The notes under the pieces were generated by a model. That model saw nothing but the letters and a program-made list of their open reading frames with translations, ran no database searches and was not told the origin of the DNA. Position numbers and translations under genes: made by a program. Positions 1-9,059 of a DNA stretch of 64,000 bases are shown piece by piece. How positions within the stretch are numbered: position 1 is the first letter of the stretch; every line of letters begins with the position of its first letter. Source of the DNA: Bin87 sp964502995. Its GTDB lineage: Bacteria; Chloroflexota; Dehalococcoidia; Lucifugimonadales; UBA3495. The stretch is from positions 24,719-88,718 of the forward strand of contig CAZCZB010000006.1 of assembly GCA_964502995.1 (NCBI GenBank), given 5' to 3'.

Positions 1-672
1 GCCAAACTCGCGGGCCAGGGCGAATTTGTCCTCGGTGGTGTCCACCGCGATGATGCGCAACGCGCCGGCCAGGGCCGCCGCCTGCACGCAGTGGATGCCG
101 ATGCCGCCGCAACCGACGACGGCCACGGTGCTGCCGGGCTCTACCCTGGCGGTGTTCAGCACTGCGCCCAGGCCGGTGGTGGCGCCACAGCCGATCAGGG
201 CCAACTGCGGGAACGGGATGTCGTCTTCAACCTTCACCAGGGCGTTTTCGTGAACCAGCATTTCGGCGGCGTAGGAACCAAGCTGGGCGAACTGGGTGAT
301 GGCTTCGCCGTTCCGTCGGAGCCGCGGGGGCTCGTTGCGGCTGCGGGTAACGGCGGTGCGGTCGCACAGGTAGGGCTGGCCCCGGGTGCAGAATTCGCAG
401 ACGCCGCAGAATACGGACAGGCAACTGATCACCGAGTCGCCGGGCCGGACGTAGCTGACCTGATCTCCGACCGCCTCAACGGTGCCGGCCGCTTCGTGGC
501 CAAGGATGCAGGGCATCGGGGTGGTGTACAGGCCCTCTACAAAGTGCAGGTCGCTGTGGCATACCCCGGACGCACCGGTGCGCACCAGAACTTCCCGAGG
601 CGCCGGAGCGTCAACCTGAACATCTTCAACCACCACGGGCTGGTTAACCTCGCGCAAAACTGCTGCTTTCAT
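1..672 (-). CDS. Zinc-dependent alcohol dehydrogenase (N-terminal 224 residues; runs off the window)
   Basis: Medium-chain NAD(P)-dependent alcohol dehydrogenase, class III-like. The start is ATG at 672, preceded on the minus strand by a GGAGG ribosome site near 682-690; the frame is open to base 1. Visible residues are the catalytic zinc ligands Cys38 and His59-Glu60 (GHE), four structural zinc cysteines (Cys89, 92, 95, 103), and a nucleotide-binding GCGGIG at 187-192. The C-terminal half of the Rossmann domain lies outside the window. Substrate cannot be told from the sequence; the family oxidises primary alcohols or thiol-bound formaldehyde adducts. Confidence 0.9.
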   Translation of the reverse strand, partial: MKAAVLREVNQPVVVEDVQVDAPAPREVLVRTGASGVCHSDLHFVEGLYTTPMPCILGHEAAGTVEAVGDQVSYVRPGDSVISCLSVFCGVCEFCTRGQPYLCDRTAVTRSRNEPPRLRRNGEAITQFAQLGSYAAEMLVHENALVKVEDDIPFPQLALIGCGATTGLGAVLNTARVEPGSTVAVVGCGGIGIHCVQAAALAGALRIIAVDTTEDKFALAREFG

Positions 673-833
673 TTGTAATCCCTCCGGAGGATAACGTCAT
701 GGGTGCGGGGATGTTAACCTTGTGGCCGGCAAGCGTCAATAAAGCAATCCGACAGTTGCGGTGAGGGTCGTCAGCCGCCCCTTATGCCGATTGATAATAA
801 CAACGTGGGGGTCACATTCCGTGACTCGCTGAA

Positions 834-863
834 TTGACAAAATCGCTGGCGCGTCGTTAGTAT
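834..863 (+). promoter_or_regulatory. Sigma70-type promoter for the ABC substrate-binding protein
   Basis: TTGACA at 834-839 and TAGTAT at 858-863 are separated by 18 nt. Transcription would begin near 870, leaving a leader of about 60 nt before the ATG at 929. Confidence 0.6.
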
Positions 864-928
864 TCGGCACCACACGTCGGCACAAGGCCGACGTGCAAAA
901 CTATATTCCGGAGGAGGCAAAGGATATT

Positions 929-2902
929 ATGAGACGAATTCGCATTCCGCGTTTGCGCCTCTATCAGCTGTTGGCACCTGCAGCGGTAGTTGCGTTAATT
1001 GTTGGCGTTGCCTGCGGAGGAGCAGAAGCGCCAGCCCCGTCCGACAGCGGCGACGGAGGCAGCAGCAGCGCAGCCCCGGCGGCCACTGCGCCTGCTTCGG
1101 CGGGCCAGGTAGGAGCCACCGCTACCCCGCTGCCAGCCCAGGAACCGGCAGCAATGGCCGATTCCGGCGAGGGCAAGCGGTTGGTCGTTTTGACCGAATC
1201 CTTCGGCAACGAAGTGTGGGACCCCAAGTACGAGAGCGGCGACAAACACCTGTGGCACTTCCCGATTCACTCCCACCTTATGACCACAGACGATGATTTG
1301 AACTACACCAAGGACGGCCTGGCGACCGATTGGGCGGTATCTGCCGACGGTCTGACCCTGTCCTGGACTCTGCGCGACGACGCCGTCTTCCATAACGGCG
1401 ACCCGGTTACCGCGGACGACGCGGCATGGTACCTGCGCTACATCTGGGACGACGGAGCGCGTTCCGTGGTGCGTATTCGTATCTGGCGCATCGTTCAGGC
1501 CGATGGGGAAAATGCCGCTTACGAGGGTGAAAACACTGCCAACGAGAAGGAAGGCCACGCTCGCGTGACCGGCTCCAACGAAGTGTCCATTACCTTCCAG
1601 AAGCCCGCGCTGAACTTCTTCTCCGACGTGAGCGAAGTTGGCGGCGGCACCGGCGGGGCCATCATGTCCAAGGCCCACTTCGAGAGCCTGGGCGCCACCG
1701 CTCAGGAACGCTCGGACGGATTGATCGCCGATCCCGACCCGGGTTCAGCCGGCCCGTTCGACCTGGTTTCGTTCACTGCCGGTTCCCAGATCGTGTACAA
1801 CAAGCGCGACGAGCACTTCATCCTCGAAAAGCGCCCGTACCCGTTCGACGAACTGGAAATCAACCTGGTCTCGGAGGCGGCAACCCGCAAGGCAGCCCTG
1901 CTGAGCGGCGAGGCCGACATTTCCCCGATGGACCTGGACTCGCGCGAGGAACTGGAAGCCCAGGGCTTGCAGTATCGCTTCGGTCCGGAATCCACGGTGA
2001 TCTGGATCAACGCCTGGAACTGCAGCGAAGACGCGCCGCAGACGCTGGGCTATGACCAGTCCCGCCAGCAGGACGCTGAGGGCAACTACATTGGCGACCC
2101 GGTCGGAACCAAGCTGATGTGCTCCGACAAGCGCATCCGCCACGCCCTGGACTATGCCATTGACAAGGAAGCCATCCAGGAACTGGTTGGCGGCCCTGAC
2201 GTCTTCCACATTGCAGGCACCGCTGCCTCCTCGCCTTCCGGCGTGGGTTACAGGCCAGGCGGCGCTCTCGACCCGTTCCCCTTCGACCCCGCAAAGGCAC
2301 GCGAACTGTTCGTGGAAGCCGGATACAACGTCCCCGAAGCGCCGAACCCGGCGGGCGGAACGTTCCCGGCAGTGACCGACCTGCAGGACCCGATCATGCC
2401 TGGCGGCGGCGACGAGTGGAACGTGTGGACCTGGGAAGCCGGAGCAACCGTGCCCAAGATGCTGCAGATCGTTGAATTCGTTTGCGACGACTGGTCAACC
2501 TATCTGGGCTTGAACTGCAAGGTCAACGTCGGCGAAGAAGCCGCGATCAAGGACCGGCAGTACGGCGGTGAAATCCCCGGCCAGTACCTGGTTCGCTCGA
2601 ACGAGCACTCCTTCGACACCGGCTCCAAGTTGGTGGGACGCTTCGGCGACGCCGCAGGTTCGTACATCAGCTACGATCCGTTGGTTGCACCTCTGGTAAC
2701 GGCGGCCCTGGCGGCCACGTCCGAAGAGGCCAGGCAGGAAGCGTACTTCAACGCCCTGTCGCAGGCGCACGAAGGCCACTGGGACTTCGCGCCCGGCTAC
2801 CTGGACGCGCCGTATGCCATGGGCACGCGGATCGCAGACTGGCGCCCTCGCCCGCTGCGCCCGTCCCCCAGCGCGCTGTGGACCATCCGCTGGGCCCAAT
2901 AA
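929..2902 (+). CDS. ABC transporter substrate-binding lipoprotein, family 5 (peptide/nickel type)
   Basis: A 657-residue solute-binding protein that would deliver oligopeptides or other solutes to the two permeases downstream. A basic N-terminus and hydrophobic stretch end in a lipobox with Cys29 (VGVAC), so it should be a membrane-anchored lipoprotein. A Ser/Ala/Pro-rich linker of about 50 residues follows. The mature part has the family 5 pattern, including the segment describing a dividing path into the membrane (HFPIHSHL, then LADGLATDW-like text near residue 130). ATG 929 is preferred over the upstream in-frame ATG at 893 because GGAGGAG lies just before it at 910-916. The ligand is not predictable. 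Confidence 0.88.
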   Translation: MRRIRIPRLRLYQLLAPAAVVALIVGVACGGAEAPAPSDSGDGGSSSAAPAATAPASAGQVGATATPLPAQEPAAMADSGEGKRLVVLTESFGNEVWDPKYESGDKHLWHFPIHSHLMTTDDDLNYTKDGLATDWAVSADGLTLSWTLRDDAVFHNGDPVTADDAAWYLRYIWDDGARSVVRIRIWRIVQADGENAAYEGENTANEKEGHARVTGSNEVSITFQKPALNFFSDVSEVGGGTGGAIMSKAHFESLGATAQERSDGLIADPDPGSAGPFDLVSFTAGSQIVYNKRDEHFILEKRPYPFDELEINLVSEAATRKAALLSGEADISPMDLDSREELEAQGLQYRFGPESTVIWINAWNCSEDAPQTLGYDQSRQQDAEGNYIGDPVGTKLMCSDKRIRHALDYAIDKEAIQELVGGPDVFHIAGTAASSPSGVGYRPGGALDPFPFDPAKARELFVEAGYNVPEAPNPAGGTFPAVTDLQDPIMPGGGDEWNVWTWEAGATVPKMLQIVEFVCDDWSTYLGLNCKVNVGEEAAIKDRQYGGEIPGQYLVRSNEHSFDTGSKLVGRFGDAAGSYISYDPLVAPLVTAALAATSEEARQEAYFNALSQAHEGHWDFAPGYLDAPYAMGTRIADWRPRPLRPSPSALWTIRWAQ

Positions 2903-2930
2903 ACGGCTGAACGAATAGTCCGCAGGCATG

Positions 2931-2963
2931 TGGCGGGGGCGATCCGGTGGGTTGTCCCCGCCA
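2931..2963 (+). terminator. Hairpin after the substrate-binding protein
   Basis: TGGCGGGG at 2931-2938 pairs with CCCCGCCA at 2956-2963, followed by a T-rich stretch (TTGTTATCTT). It probably attenuates transcription between the binding-protein gene and the permeases, leaving the binding protein more highly expressed. Confidence 0.55.
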
Positions 2964-3022
2964 TTGTTATCTTGATGGTGCGGGCTTGTTTTCTGAAGTT
3001 CCTCTTGTATTCGCTCCTTATC

Positions 3023-3031
3023 TGATATAAT
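3023..3031 (+). promoter_or_regulatory. Extended -10 promoter for the permease pair
   Basis: TGATATAAT matches TGnTATAAT perfectly. The TTG start of the first permease is at 3068, giving a leader of about 30 nt. Confidence 0.6.
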
Positions 3032-3067
3032 CCGCCAAACGTTCGCAGGCGCGAGGGAGGCAACGGA

Positions 3068-3991
3068 TTGGTACGCTTCATCCTATTCCGAATCATCCAG
3101 GCCGTCGCCACGCTGGTGGTGCTGAGCGCAGCCGTTTTCTTCGGGACCGACCTGACCGGCGACGCTGCGCTGGCGATGGCTCCCGGAGACGCCAAGCCGT
3201 CCGAAATTGAGGCGATCCGCAAGAACCTCGGGCTGGATCGCCCGGTGGTTATTCGCTACTTTGACTACCTGGGCGGCCTGTTCATCGGCGATTTTGGGCG
3301 TTCGTACAACAAGCGCCAGCCTGCCTTTGACCTGATTATTGCCCGCATTCCCAACACGATTCAACTGGCGATCAGCGCGTTGATTATCGCCATCGTGATT
3401 GGCATACCATTAGGAATCTTATCGGCGGTGAAACGGGACAGTTTCCTGGACCGGCTCGGCAAGTCTTTCGCCATCCTGGGCATGTCGATGCCCCAGTTCT
3501 GGCTGGCGATCATCCTGATGTGGATATTCGCGGTGGAGTTGGGACTCCTGCCAACCTTTGGCAAGAATGGGCTGGATCCCAGGTACTTCGTTATCCCCGC
3601 GTTCTCCATCGCCGTTTTCACCATGGCCGGATTCATGCGCCTGACCCGCTCGGCGATGCTTGAGGTGCTGGACAGCGAGTACGTGAAGTTCGCCCGGATC
3701 AAGGGGCTGGCCGAGCAACTGGTGATATTCAAGCACGCGCTCAAAAACGCGGTGATCCCCGTGCTGACTTTTGGCGGGATCAGTTTCGCGGGCCTGCTGA
3801 ACGGGTCCATCGTGGTGGAGGTGATCTTCTCCTGGCCGGGGCTGGGCCTGCTGATGCTGGAAGGCATCCGCACCCGCGACGTGCCCATCATCGAAGCAAC
3901 GATCCTGACGTCCGGCTTCCTCTACATTTTTATGTCAACCATCGTTGACATTGTTTACGCCTACGTTGACCCACGCATCCGGTACGGCTAG
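3068..3991 (+). CDS. ABC transporter permease, DppB/OppB family
   Basis: A 307-residue inner-membrane permease with about six hydrophobic segments. The N-terminus begins VRFILFRIIQAV, typical of DppB-type subunits, and the conserved cytoplasmic loop (GLAEQLVIFKHALKNA) that contacts the ATPase is near residues 216-231. The start is TTG at 3068 behind GAGGGAGG at 3053-3060; no better ATG fits. It is followed after 38 nt by the second permease. Together with the binding protein at 929 it forms the membrane and ligand-binding parts of a peptide/nickel-type importer. Confidence 0.9.
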   Translation: MVRFILFRIIQAVATLVVLSAAVFFGTDLTGDAALAMAPGDAKPSEIEAIRKNLGLDRPVVIRYFDYLGGLFIGDFGRSYNKRQPAFDLIIARIPNTIQLAISALIIAIVIGIPLGILSAVKRDSFLDRLGKSFAILGMSMPQFWLAIILMWIFAVELGLLPTFGKNGLDPRYFVIPAFSIAVFTMAGFMRLTRSAMLEVLDSEYVKFARIKGLAEQLVIFKHALKNAVIPVLTFGGISFAGLLNGSIVVEVIFSWPGLGLLMLEGIRTRDVPIIEATILTSGFLYIFMSTIVDIVYAYVDPRIRYG

Positions 3992-4029
3992 GCCAAGTAC
4001 GGGATTCGCAGGCTCAGGAGACCATTACC

Positions 4030-4920
4030 GTGGCAACTCAAGAACTAGCAACCGCCACCCCACAGGCAAACAAGGCCTCCCGCGTGTGGCTGAAAGCGCG
4101 AGAACTGCGCTTGCCGTGGATACCCATTGTGGTGCTGGTGGTGCTGATGGTGGCGGCGATATTCGCGCCCCTGCTGGCCCCGCACGACCCACAGGCGCTG
4201 AACAAACGCGACCGCGAAGTGCCCCCCTTTGAGACCACCAAGTTCCTGCTGGGCACCGACAAGTCCGGCAAGGACATTCTGAGCCGCCTTATCTACGGCG
4301 CTCGGACTTCGGTTTTCATCAGCCTGGTGGCGTTGGGCACCGGAGCGGTCGTCGGCAGCGCGCTTGGCGTGATGTCCGGTTACTTCGGCGGGCGCGTTGA
4401 CATCGTGCTGATGCGACTGGTGGACGCGGTGCTGGGGTTCCCGACCGTGCTGTTAGCGCTGATTATCGTGGCGATCGCGGGTGGCGCCGGCATAGGCAAC
4501 GTGATCGTCGCGGTGGCGGCGACGGTATGGGCGAGGTTCGCCCGGCAGGCGCGGGGAGAGGTGCTGAGCATCAAGGAACGGGACTTCGTGACGCTGGCCA
4601 TTGTGGCAGGCGTATCGGCTCCGGTCATCATGTGGCGGCACATATTCCCCAACGTGATCAATACCGTGCTGATCGTGATCAGCCTGCTGGTGGGCCAGAC
4701 CATCCTGCTGGAAGCGTCGCTGAGCTTCCTGGGCGTGGGCGTGCCGCCCGGCGACCCGGCGTGGGGCATCATGGTTTCGGAAGGGCGCGATCAGATCTTT
4801 GAAATCTGGTGGCTGGCGCTGTTCCCCGGAGTAGCCATTACCATCGTTGTGATGGCGATGAACTTCTTCGGAGACTGGTTGCGGGATACGCTGGACCCGC
4901 GCCTGCGCCGAACCCGTTAG
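4030..4920 (+). CDS. ABC transporter permease, DppC/OppC family
   Basis: A 296-residue partner of the preceding permease. It has a hydrophilic N-terminal 25 residues, a first membrane segment, the extracytoplasmic HDPQALN motif typical of DppC, and further membrane segments. The start is GTG at 4030 with AGGAG at 4016-4020. No ATP-binding subunit follows: the next gene is unrelated, and a perfect inverted repeat lies just downstream. The ATPases must be encoded elsewhere or shared with another transporter. Confidence 0.9.
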   Translation: MATQELATATPQANKASRVWLKARELRLPWIPIVVLVVLMVAAIFAPLLAPHDPQALNKRDREVPPFETTKFLLGTDKSGKDILSRLIYGARTSVFISLVALGTGAVVGSALGVMSGYFGGRVDIVLMRLVDAVLGFPTVLLALIIVAIAGGAGIGNVIVAVAATVWARFARQARGEVLSIKERDFVTLAIVAGVSAPVIMWRHIFPNVINTVLIVISLLVGQTILLEASLSFLGVGVPPGDPAWGIMVSEGRDQIFEIWWLALFPGVAITIVVMAMNFFGDWLRDTLDPRLRRTR

Positions 4921-4938
4921 AGTATTGCGCATCCAAAT

Positions 4939-4964
4939 CGGGGACGGACTTTCATCCGTCCCCG
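4939..4964 (+). terminator. Perfect 10-bp inverted repeat after the ABC permease
   Basis: CGGGGACGGA at 4939-4948 and TCCGTCCCCG at 4955-4964 flank a 6-nt loop. A second partial copy (CCGTCCCCGAACCT) follows at about 4978-4991. There is no T-run, so rho-independent termination is only probable. Confidence 0.5.
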
Positions 4965-5035
4965 AACCTATGACAGCCGTCCCCGAACCTTTGGAAGCGC
5001 GCGCGATTCGGTGGTTTCCTCCGGCGCCAAATCTA

Positions 5036-5064
5036 TTGACACCCAATCCTTCCGGCGATACGAT
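5036..5064 (+). promoter_or_regulatory. Promoter for the DUF1800-DUF1501-NHL group
   Basis: TTGACA at 5036-5041 and TACGAT at 5059-5064 have the ideal 17-nt spacing. A leader of about 130 nt follows before the ATG at 5203. Confidence 0.65.
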
Positions 5065-5202
5065 TATAAACTGATAACGGTTACGTGATTTCATGGCGTG
5101 ACGGCGCCAGATTTATTGCGGAAACCGGGGGTTTGCGATATATTCTTCGTACCCAAAAATCCCCTTGGAAACACAAAAAGGGAGTACAAAAAGGAGGAAC
5201 CA

Positions 5203-6627
5203 ATGGCAGGAAGCAACGACATCGCATTGATGGCTCACCTTCTTCGCCGGGCCGGCTTCAGCGCCAGCCGCGATGAGATTGAAGCCGCCGCTGCGAAGGG
5301 ATATGACACCGTGGTGGAGGAGCTACTGAATCCGGGCGAGTCTTCCGGTGTCGAAGACGACCTGATGCTGCGCTACCATCCCACCTACAATCACCCGGGC
5401 GCCATCGAGATCAACATCCAGAACTGGATGTATCGCATGGTCAACACCGAGTACCAGCTTCGGGAAAAGATGGCCCTGTTCTGGCACATGATCTTCTGCG
5501 CCGGTCATTCGAAGATCGACTCCGGCGAAGAAATGGGCATCATGATCCAGATGTTCCGGGACAAGGGCATGGGCAATTTCCGGGAACTGCTTTTCGAACT
5601 GTCCACCAGCCCCGGTATGGTCTATTACCTGGACAACTGCGAGAGCCACAAGACGGCCATCAACGAGAATTACGGCCGTGAGTTGCTCGAACTGTTCTCC
5701 ATGGGCGTCGGCATGAACGAAGAGTTCAACTACAGCGAGGACGACGTGAAGGCCTGCGCCCGCGCGTTCACCGGCTGGAACATCGCTCCGCCGTATCCCC
5801 CGTTCCCCTACGGCCGCAGCCCCTGGGAATTCCGGTTTGACCCGGCCGACCACGACGATGATGAGAAGACGTTCCTGGGCCGCACCGGCGCGTGGAACGG
5901 CGACGACATTCTCGACATGATCGCCGCGGAACGGGCCACCGCCCGGTTCATCGCCCGCCACATGTACAACTTCTTCGTCGCCGACGAGGTTCCCGTACCC
6001 AGCTGGCGGCAGACTCCGCCCAAGGACGAGCGGACCCTGGCCGCGGTCGAGAAGGCCTACTTCGACAGCGGTTACAACATCACCGAGATGCTGCGCGTGC
6101 TGTTCAACTCGGAAGGCTTCAAGAACGCCCGCTACTCCAAGGTCAAGAACCCGGCCGAGATGGTTGCCGGCACCCTCCGCATGGTTGGGGACCACCGCAA
6201 CGAGATCAAGCCCGGCATGTTCGAGCTGAGCCAGGAACCCAAGTACATGGGCATGGACCTGATGAACCCGCCCACCGTCGAGGGCTGGCACACCGGCCAC
6301 GAGTGGATCGACTCCGGCACCCTGGTCGAGCGGATCAACTTTGCCGCCGACTACCTGGGTCGCACCGACCTGCCCGGCGTCCAGAGCATGATCTCCAGGC
6401 TCATGGACCAGGGCGACAGCCTCAGCCCCGAGGATTTCGTGGACTCCTGCGCCGACCTGGTCGGCTGCGGCAACCTCACCGACGACACCCGTGAACAGTT
6501 GATCGCCCACGCTGGACGTGGCGGGAACCTGACCCACGGTTCGGACGCCGAGCGCGCCGAGTTCGCTCGCCGCTCCGGTGAGATGTTCCAGATCATCGCT
6601 TCCACCTCGGAATTCCAGTTCGAGTAA
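5203..6627 (+). CDS. DUF1800 family protein
   Basis: A 474-residue protein of the DUF1800 family, whose biochemical function is unknown. Family signatures are the N-terminal HLLRRAGFSASRDEI, the central REKMALFWH and NYGRELLELFSMGVG segments, and CARAFTGW near residue 190. ATG 5203 is chosen over upstream in-frame codons because AAGGAGG lies at 5191-5197. No signal peptide or membrane segment is visible. It is followed by a DUF1501 gene, an arrangement common in Planctomycetes, Verrucomicrobia and Chloroflexota, which suggests the two products work together. Confidence 0.88.
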   Translation: MAGSNDIALMAHLLRRAGFSASRDEIEAAAAKGYDTVVEELLNPGESSGVEDDLMLRYHPTYNHPGAIEINIQNWMYRMVNTEYQLREKMALFWHMIFCAGHSKIDSGEEMGIMIQMFRDKGMGNFRELLFELSTSPGMVYYLDNCESHKTAINENYGRELLELFSMGVGMNEEFNYSEDDVKACARAFTGWNIAPPYPPFPYGRSPWEFRFDPADHDDDEKTFLGRTGAWNGDDILDMIAAERATARFIARHMYNFFVADEVPVPSWRQTPPKDERTLAAVEKAYFDSGYNITEMLRVLFNSEGFKNARYSKVKNPAEMVAGTLRMVGDHRNEIKPGMFELSQEPKYMGMDLMNPPTVEGWHTGHEWIDSGTLVERINFAADYLGRTDLPGVQSMISRLMDQGDSLSPEDFVDSCADLVGCGNLTDDTREQLIAHAGRGGNLTHGSDAERAEFARRSGEMFQIIASTSEFQFE

Positions 6628-6736
6628 TCGGAAAGCAACACCAATCCAGCCGGGACGCGTCGCCCGCATTGATCAAGTGGCGCGCGTCTCCGGCCCGCTA
6701 CCCAAGTAACCAGTAAGCACAACGGAGGACTATCAA

Positions 6737-7876
6737 ATGGTCTCTACCAACAAAGACAACGTTCTGGTGGTGCTTTCCCTCTCCGGCGGGAACGACGGCC
6801 TGAACACTGTCATTCCTTTCAACGACGGCCACTACCGTGACTTCCGCCCCAACCTGGGCGTTCCGGCCGAGTCGGTCATCGACCTGAACGGGGAAATCGG
6901 CATGCACCCGACCATGCTTCCCCTGAAGAAGTATTGGGACGAAGGCAAGCTCGCGATCTTCCTGGGCATTGGCTACGCCAACCCCTCCTACAGCCACTTC
7001 CGCAGCATGGACATCTGGCACACCTGTGAGCCGGACACCATCGGGACCGAAGGCTGGCTGGGCCAGGTCATCCACGAACTGGACCCCAAGAACGAAGGCC
7101 AGGGCGTGACCGGCGTCAACTTTGGCCGCGGCCTGCCCCGCGCCCTCGCCAAGGAAGGCGTCCCCGTCGCCTCCGTCGGCAACCTCGAGACCTACGGTCT
7201 GCTGACCGGCATCGAGGGTGAGGACCAGCGCGCCGAAGCGCTGGACCTGTTCAGCAAGATTTACGCGCCCACCGTCGGACAGGGTTTCGTGAGCGACTAC
7301 CTGCGCTCCACCGGCACCTACGCCCGCATCGGCGCCGACATCCTGGCCACCGCGCCGCCGAAGTACACCTCCAACGTGGAGTACTCGACCAGCACCGTCG
7401 GCCAGTACATGAAGAACATCGCGCAGACCCACCTGGCTGACCTGGGGACCCGCGTGCTGTTCACCACCAGCCCCTACAACGGCTTCGACACCCACGCCAA
7501 CCAGGCGCAGGCCCACAGCGCGCTGTGGACCGACGTGTCCGCCAACGTCGACACCTTCGTCACCGACCTGCGCGAGCATGACGCCAGCGAGAACGTCATC
7601 ACGTTCATGTTCTCCGAGTTCGGCCGCCGCGTCGGCGACAACGGCTCCGGCACCGACCACGGCGCAGGTTCCGTGGCCTTCGCCATCGGCGAGAAGGTCA
7701 AAGGCGGCATCTACGGCGTGTACCCGTCCCTGGAACCCAGCCAGCAGGAAGAGGGCGGCAACCTCAAGTCCAACATGGACTTCCGCCAGGTTTACGCCAC
7801 CATCCTGGAGGACTGGATGGGCCTGGACTCCAACCCCATCAACCGCGGCGTCTTCGAGAAGGTCCCCTTCCTGTAG
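6737..7876 (+). CDS. DUF1501 family protein
   Basis: A 379-residue protein with an alkaline-phosphatase/sulfatase-like fold family assignment (DUF1501). The N-terminal LSGGNDGLNTVIPF, the mid-region HFRSMDIWHT, and the C-terminal FGRRVGDNGSGTDHG are the usual conserved blocks and include likely metal-binding Asp and His residues. A GGAGG site at 6724-6728 precedes ATG 6737. Most relatives carry a twin-arginine signal; this one starts directly at the domain, so it appears cytoplasmic. It lies 109 nt after the DUF1800 gene, probably in one transcript. Confidence 0.88.
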   Translation: MVSTNKDNVLVVLSLSGGNDGLNTVIPFNDGHYRDFRPNLGVPAESVIDLNGEIGMHPTMLPLKKYWDEGKLAIFLGIGYANPSYSHFRSMDIWHTCEPDTIGTEGWLGQVIHELDPKNEGQGVTGVNFGRGLPRALAKEGVPVASVGNLETYGLLTGIEGEDQRAEALDLFSKIYAPTVGQGFVSDYLRSTGTYARIGADILATAPPKYTSNVEYSTSTVGQYMKNIAQTHLADLGTRVLFTTSPYNGFDTHANQAQAHSALWTDVSANVDTFVTDLREHDASENVITFMFSEFGRRVGDNGSGTDHGAGSVAFAIGEKVKGGIYGVYPSLEPSQQEEGGNLKSNMDFRQVYATILEDWMGLDSNPINRGVFEKVPFL

Positions 7877-7895
7877 GCCGGTTGAGCGACATTTT

Positions 7896-7935
7896 GGCCA
7901 CAGCGGACGGTCCACACGACGGTCCGACTGTGGCC
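7896..7935 (+). terminator. Long hairpin between DUF1501 and NHL genes
   Basis: Bases 7896-7908 pair with 7922-7935 (13 bp, one bulged A at 7927) around a 13-nt loop; the base of the stem is GGCCACAG/CTGTGGCC. It may terminate or attenuate read-through, or protect the upstream mRNA end. No T-run follows. Confidence 0.5.
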
Positions 7936-7966
7936 TGACTACTGATTACCACAGCGAGGAAAGTCT

Positions 7967-8971
7967 ATGAGCACCCACCTATTCGGTCTCGTGGACACTG
8001 CTTTCACCTATAGCCACTCCATAGGGCGCAACGAGTTCAACGGAACCGGACTGCGCAACCCCATGGACCTGGCCATCGACGATGAAGGCAAGGTTTACGT
8101 GGTCAACCGCTCCTACGAAAACCGACCCGACGGTGTCCGCATTTCCATCGTCACCATGGACGAGGATTTCGTAGGCGAATTCAGCAAGTTCGGCGAAGAG
8201 CCCGGCGACCTCTACTGGCCCACGGCCTGCGCGCTGGACTCCGAAGGCAACCTTTACGTTGCTGACGAATGGCTCAATCGCATCACCATTTTTGACGGCG
8301 ACGGCGAGTACCTGCGCCACTGGGGCGAGGCCGGCAGCGGCCCCGGACAGTTCAATGGCCCGTCCGGTATTGCCATTGATGGCGACACCATGTGGATCGT
8401 GGACAGCAGGAACAACCGCGTGCAGAGCTACGGCCTTGACGGCTCCTTCAAGAGCCAGTTCGGGGAGCGCGGTTCCGCCGACGGCCAGATGAACCTTCCC
8501 TGGGGCATCTGCCTGGACCAGAACGGCCTGGTGTACGTGGCTGACTGGCGCAACGACCGCATCCAGGTCTTCAACCAGGGCGGCGAGTGGCAAGCGTCCT
8601 ATGGGACGAGCGGCAACAGCCCCGGACAGTTCAAGCGTCCCAACGCCGTGTTCGTTGACAACGATGGCGACATCTACGTCTGCGACCGCGAGAACGACCG
8701 CGTCCAGATCCTGGCTCCGGACGGACGGTTCCGCGCCCAGCTCAAGGGCGACCACCAGATCTCCGGCTGGGGCAAGAGCAAGCTCAACTCGAACCCTGAC
8801 ATGATCCGCCAGCGGACCATGGCCATCACCCATGATGGCGGCGAGTTCGAGAAGATCTTCGCCAACCCCTGCGCGGTTCGCGTAACCCCCGAAGGACAGA
8901 TCGCGATCCTGGACCACACCCGCGGCCGGATCCAGGTCTATCAGAAGGAAAAGGAACCGGTACTGCTGTAA
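7967..8971 (+). CDS. NHL-repeat beta-propeller protein
   Basis: A 334-residue protein built from about six NHL-type repeats; recurrent elements are GNLYVADEWLNRITIF, GLVYVADWRNDRIQVF and GDIYVCDRENDRVQIL, spaced about 45-50 residues apart. NHL propellers bind proteins or ligands, and some have lyase or esterase activity; no catalytic set is recognisable here. No signal peptide is visible. ATG 7967 is preceded by GAGGAAAG. It follows DUF1800 and DUF1501 on the same strand but is separated from them by a strong hairpin. Confidence 0.85.
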   Translation: MSTHLFGLVDTAFTYSHSIGRNEFNGTGLRNPMDLAIDDEGKVYVVNRSYENRPDGVRISIVTMDEDFVGEFSKFGEEPGDLYWPTACALDSEGNLYVADEWLNRITIFDGDGEYLRHWGEAGSGPGQFNGPSGIAIDGDTMWIVDSRNNRVQSYGLDGSFKSQFGERGSADGQMNLPWGICLDQNGLVYVADWRNDRIQVFNQGGEWQASYGTSGNSPGQFKRPNAVFVDNDGDIYVCDRENDRVQILAPDGRFRAQLKGDHQISGWGKSKLNSNPDMIRQRTMAITHDGGEFEKIFANPCAVRVTPEGQIAILDHTRGRIQVYQKEKEPVLL

Positions 8972-8996
8972 AGCGAACCGGGAATCCGAAAACTTT

Positions 8997-9024
8997 GTAG
9001 GGGCGAATGATCATTCGCCCCTAC
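8997..9024. repeat. Perfect 28-nt palindrome (GGGGCG family), likely bidirectional terminator
   Basis: GTAGGGGCGAATGA is followed directly by its reverse complement, then by GATTTTTA. It lies between the convergent genes ending at 8971 and 9060. It is one of several palindromes in this window sharing the outer arm TAGGGGCG. Confidence 0.75.
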
Positions 9025-9059
9025 GATTTTTAGTGGAGTTGCGTCAGGGCGACGGCAGG

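Noticed and set aside
5323..6669. A 448-codon open frame antisense to the DUF1800 gene
   Set aside because: DUF1800 on the plus strand is family-supported; the antisense product has shadow composition.
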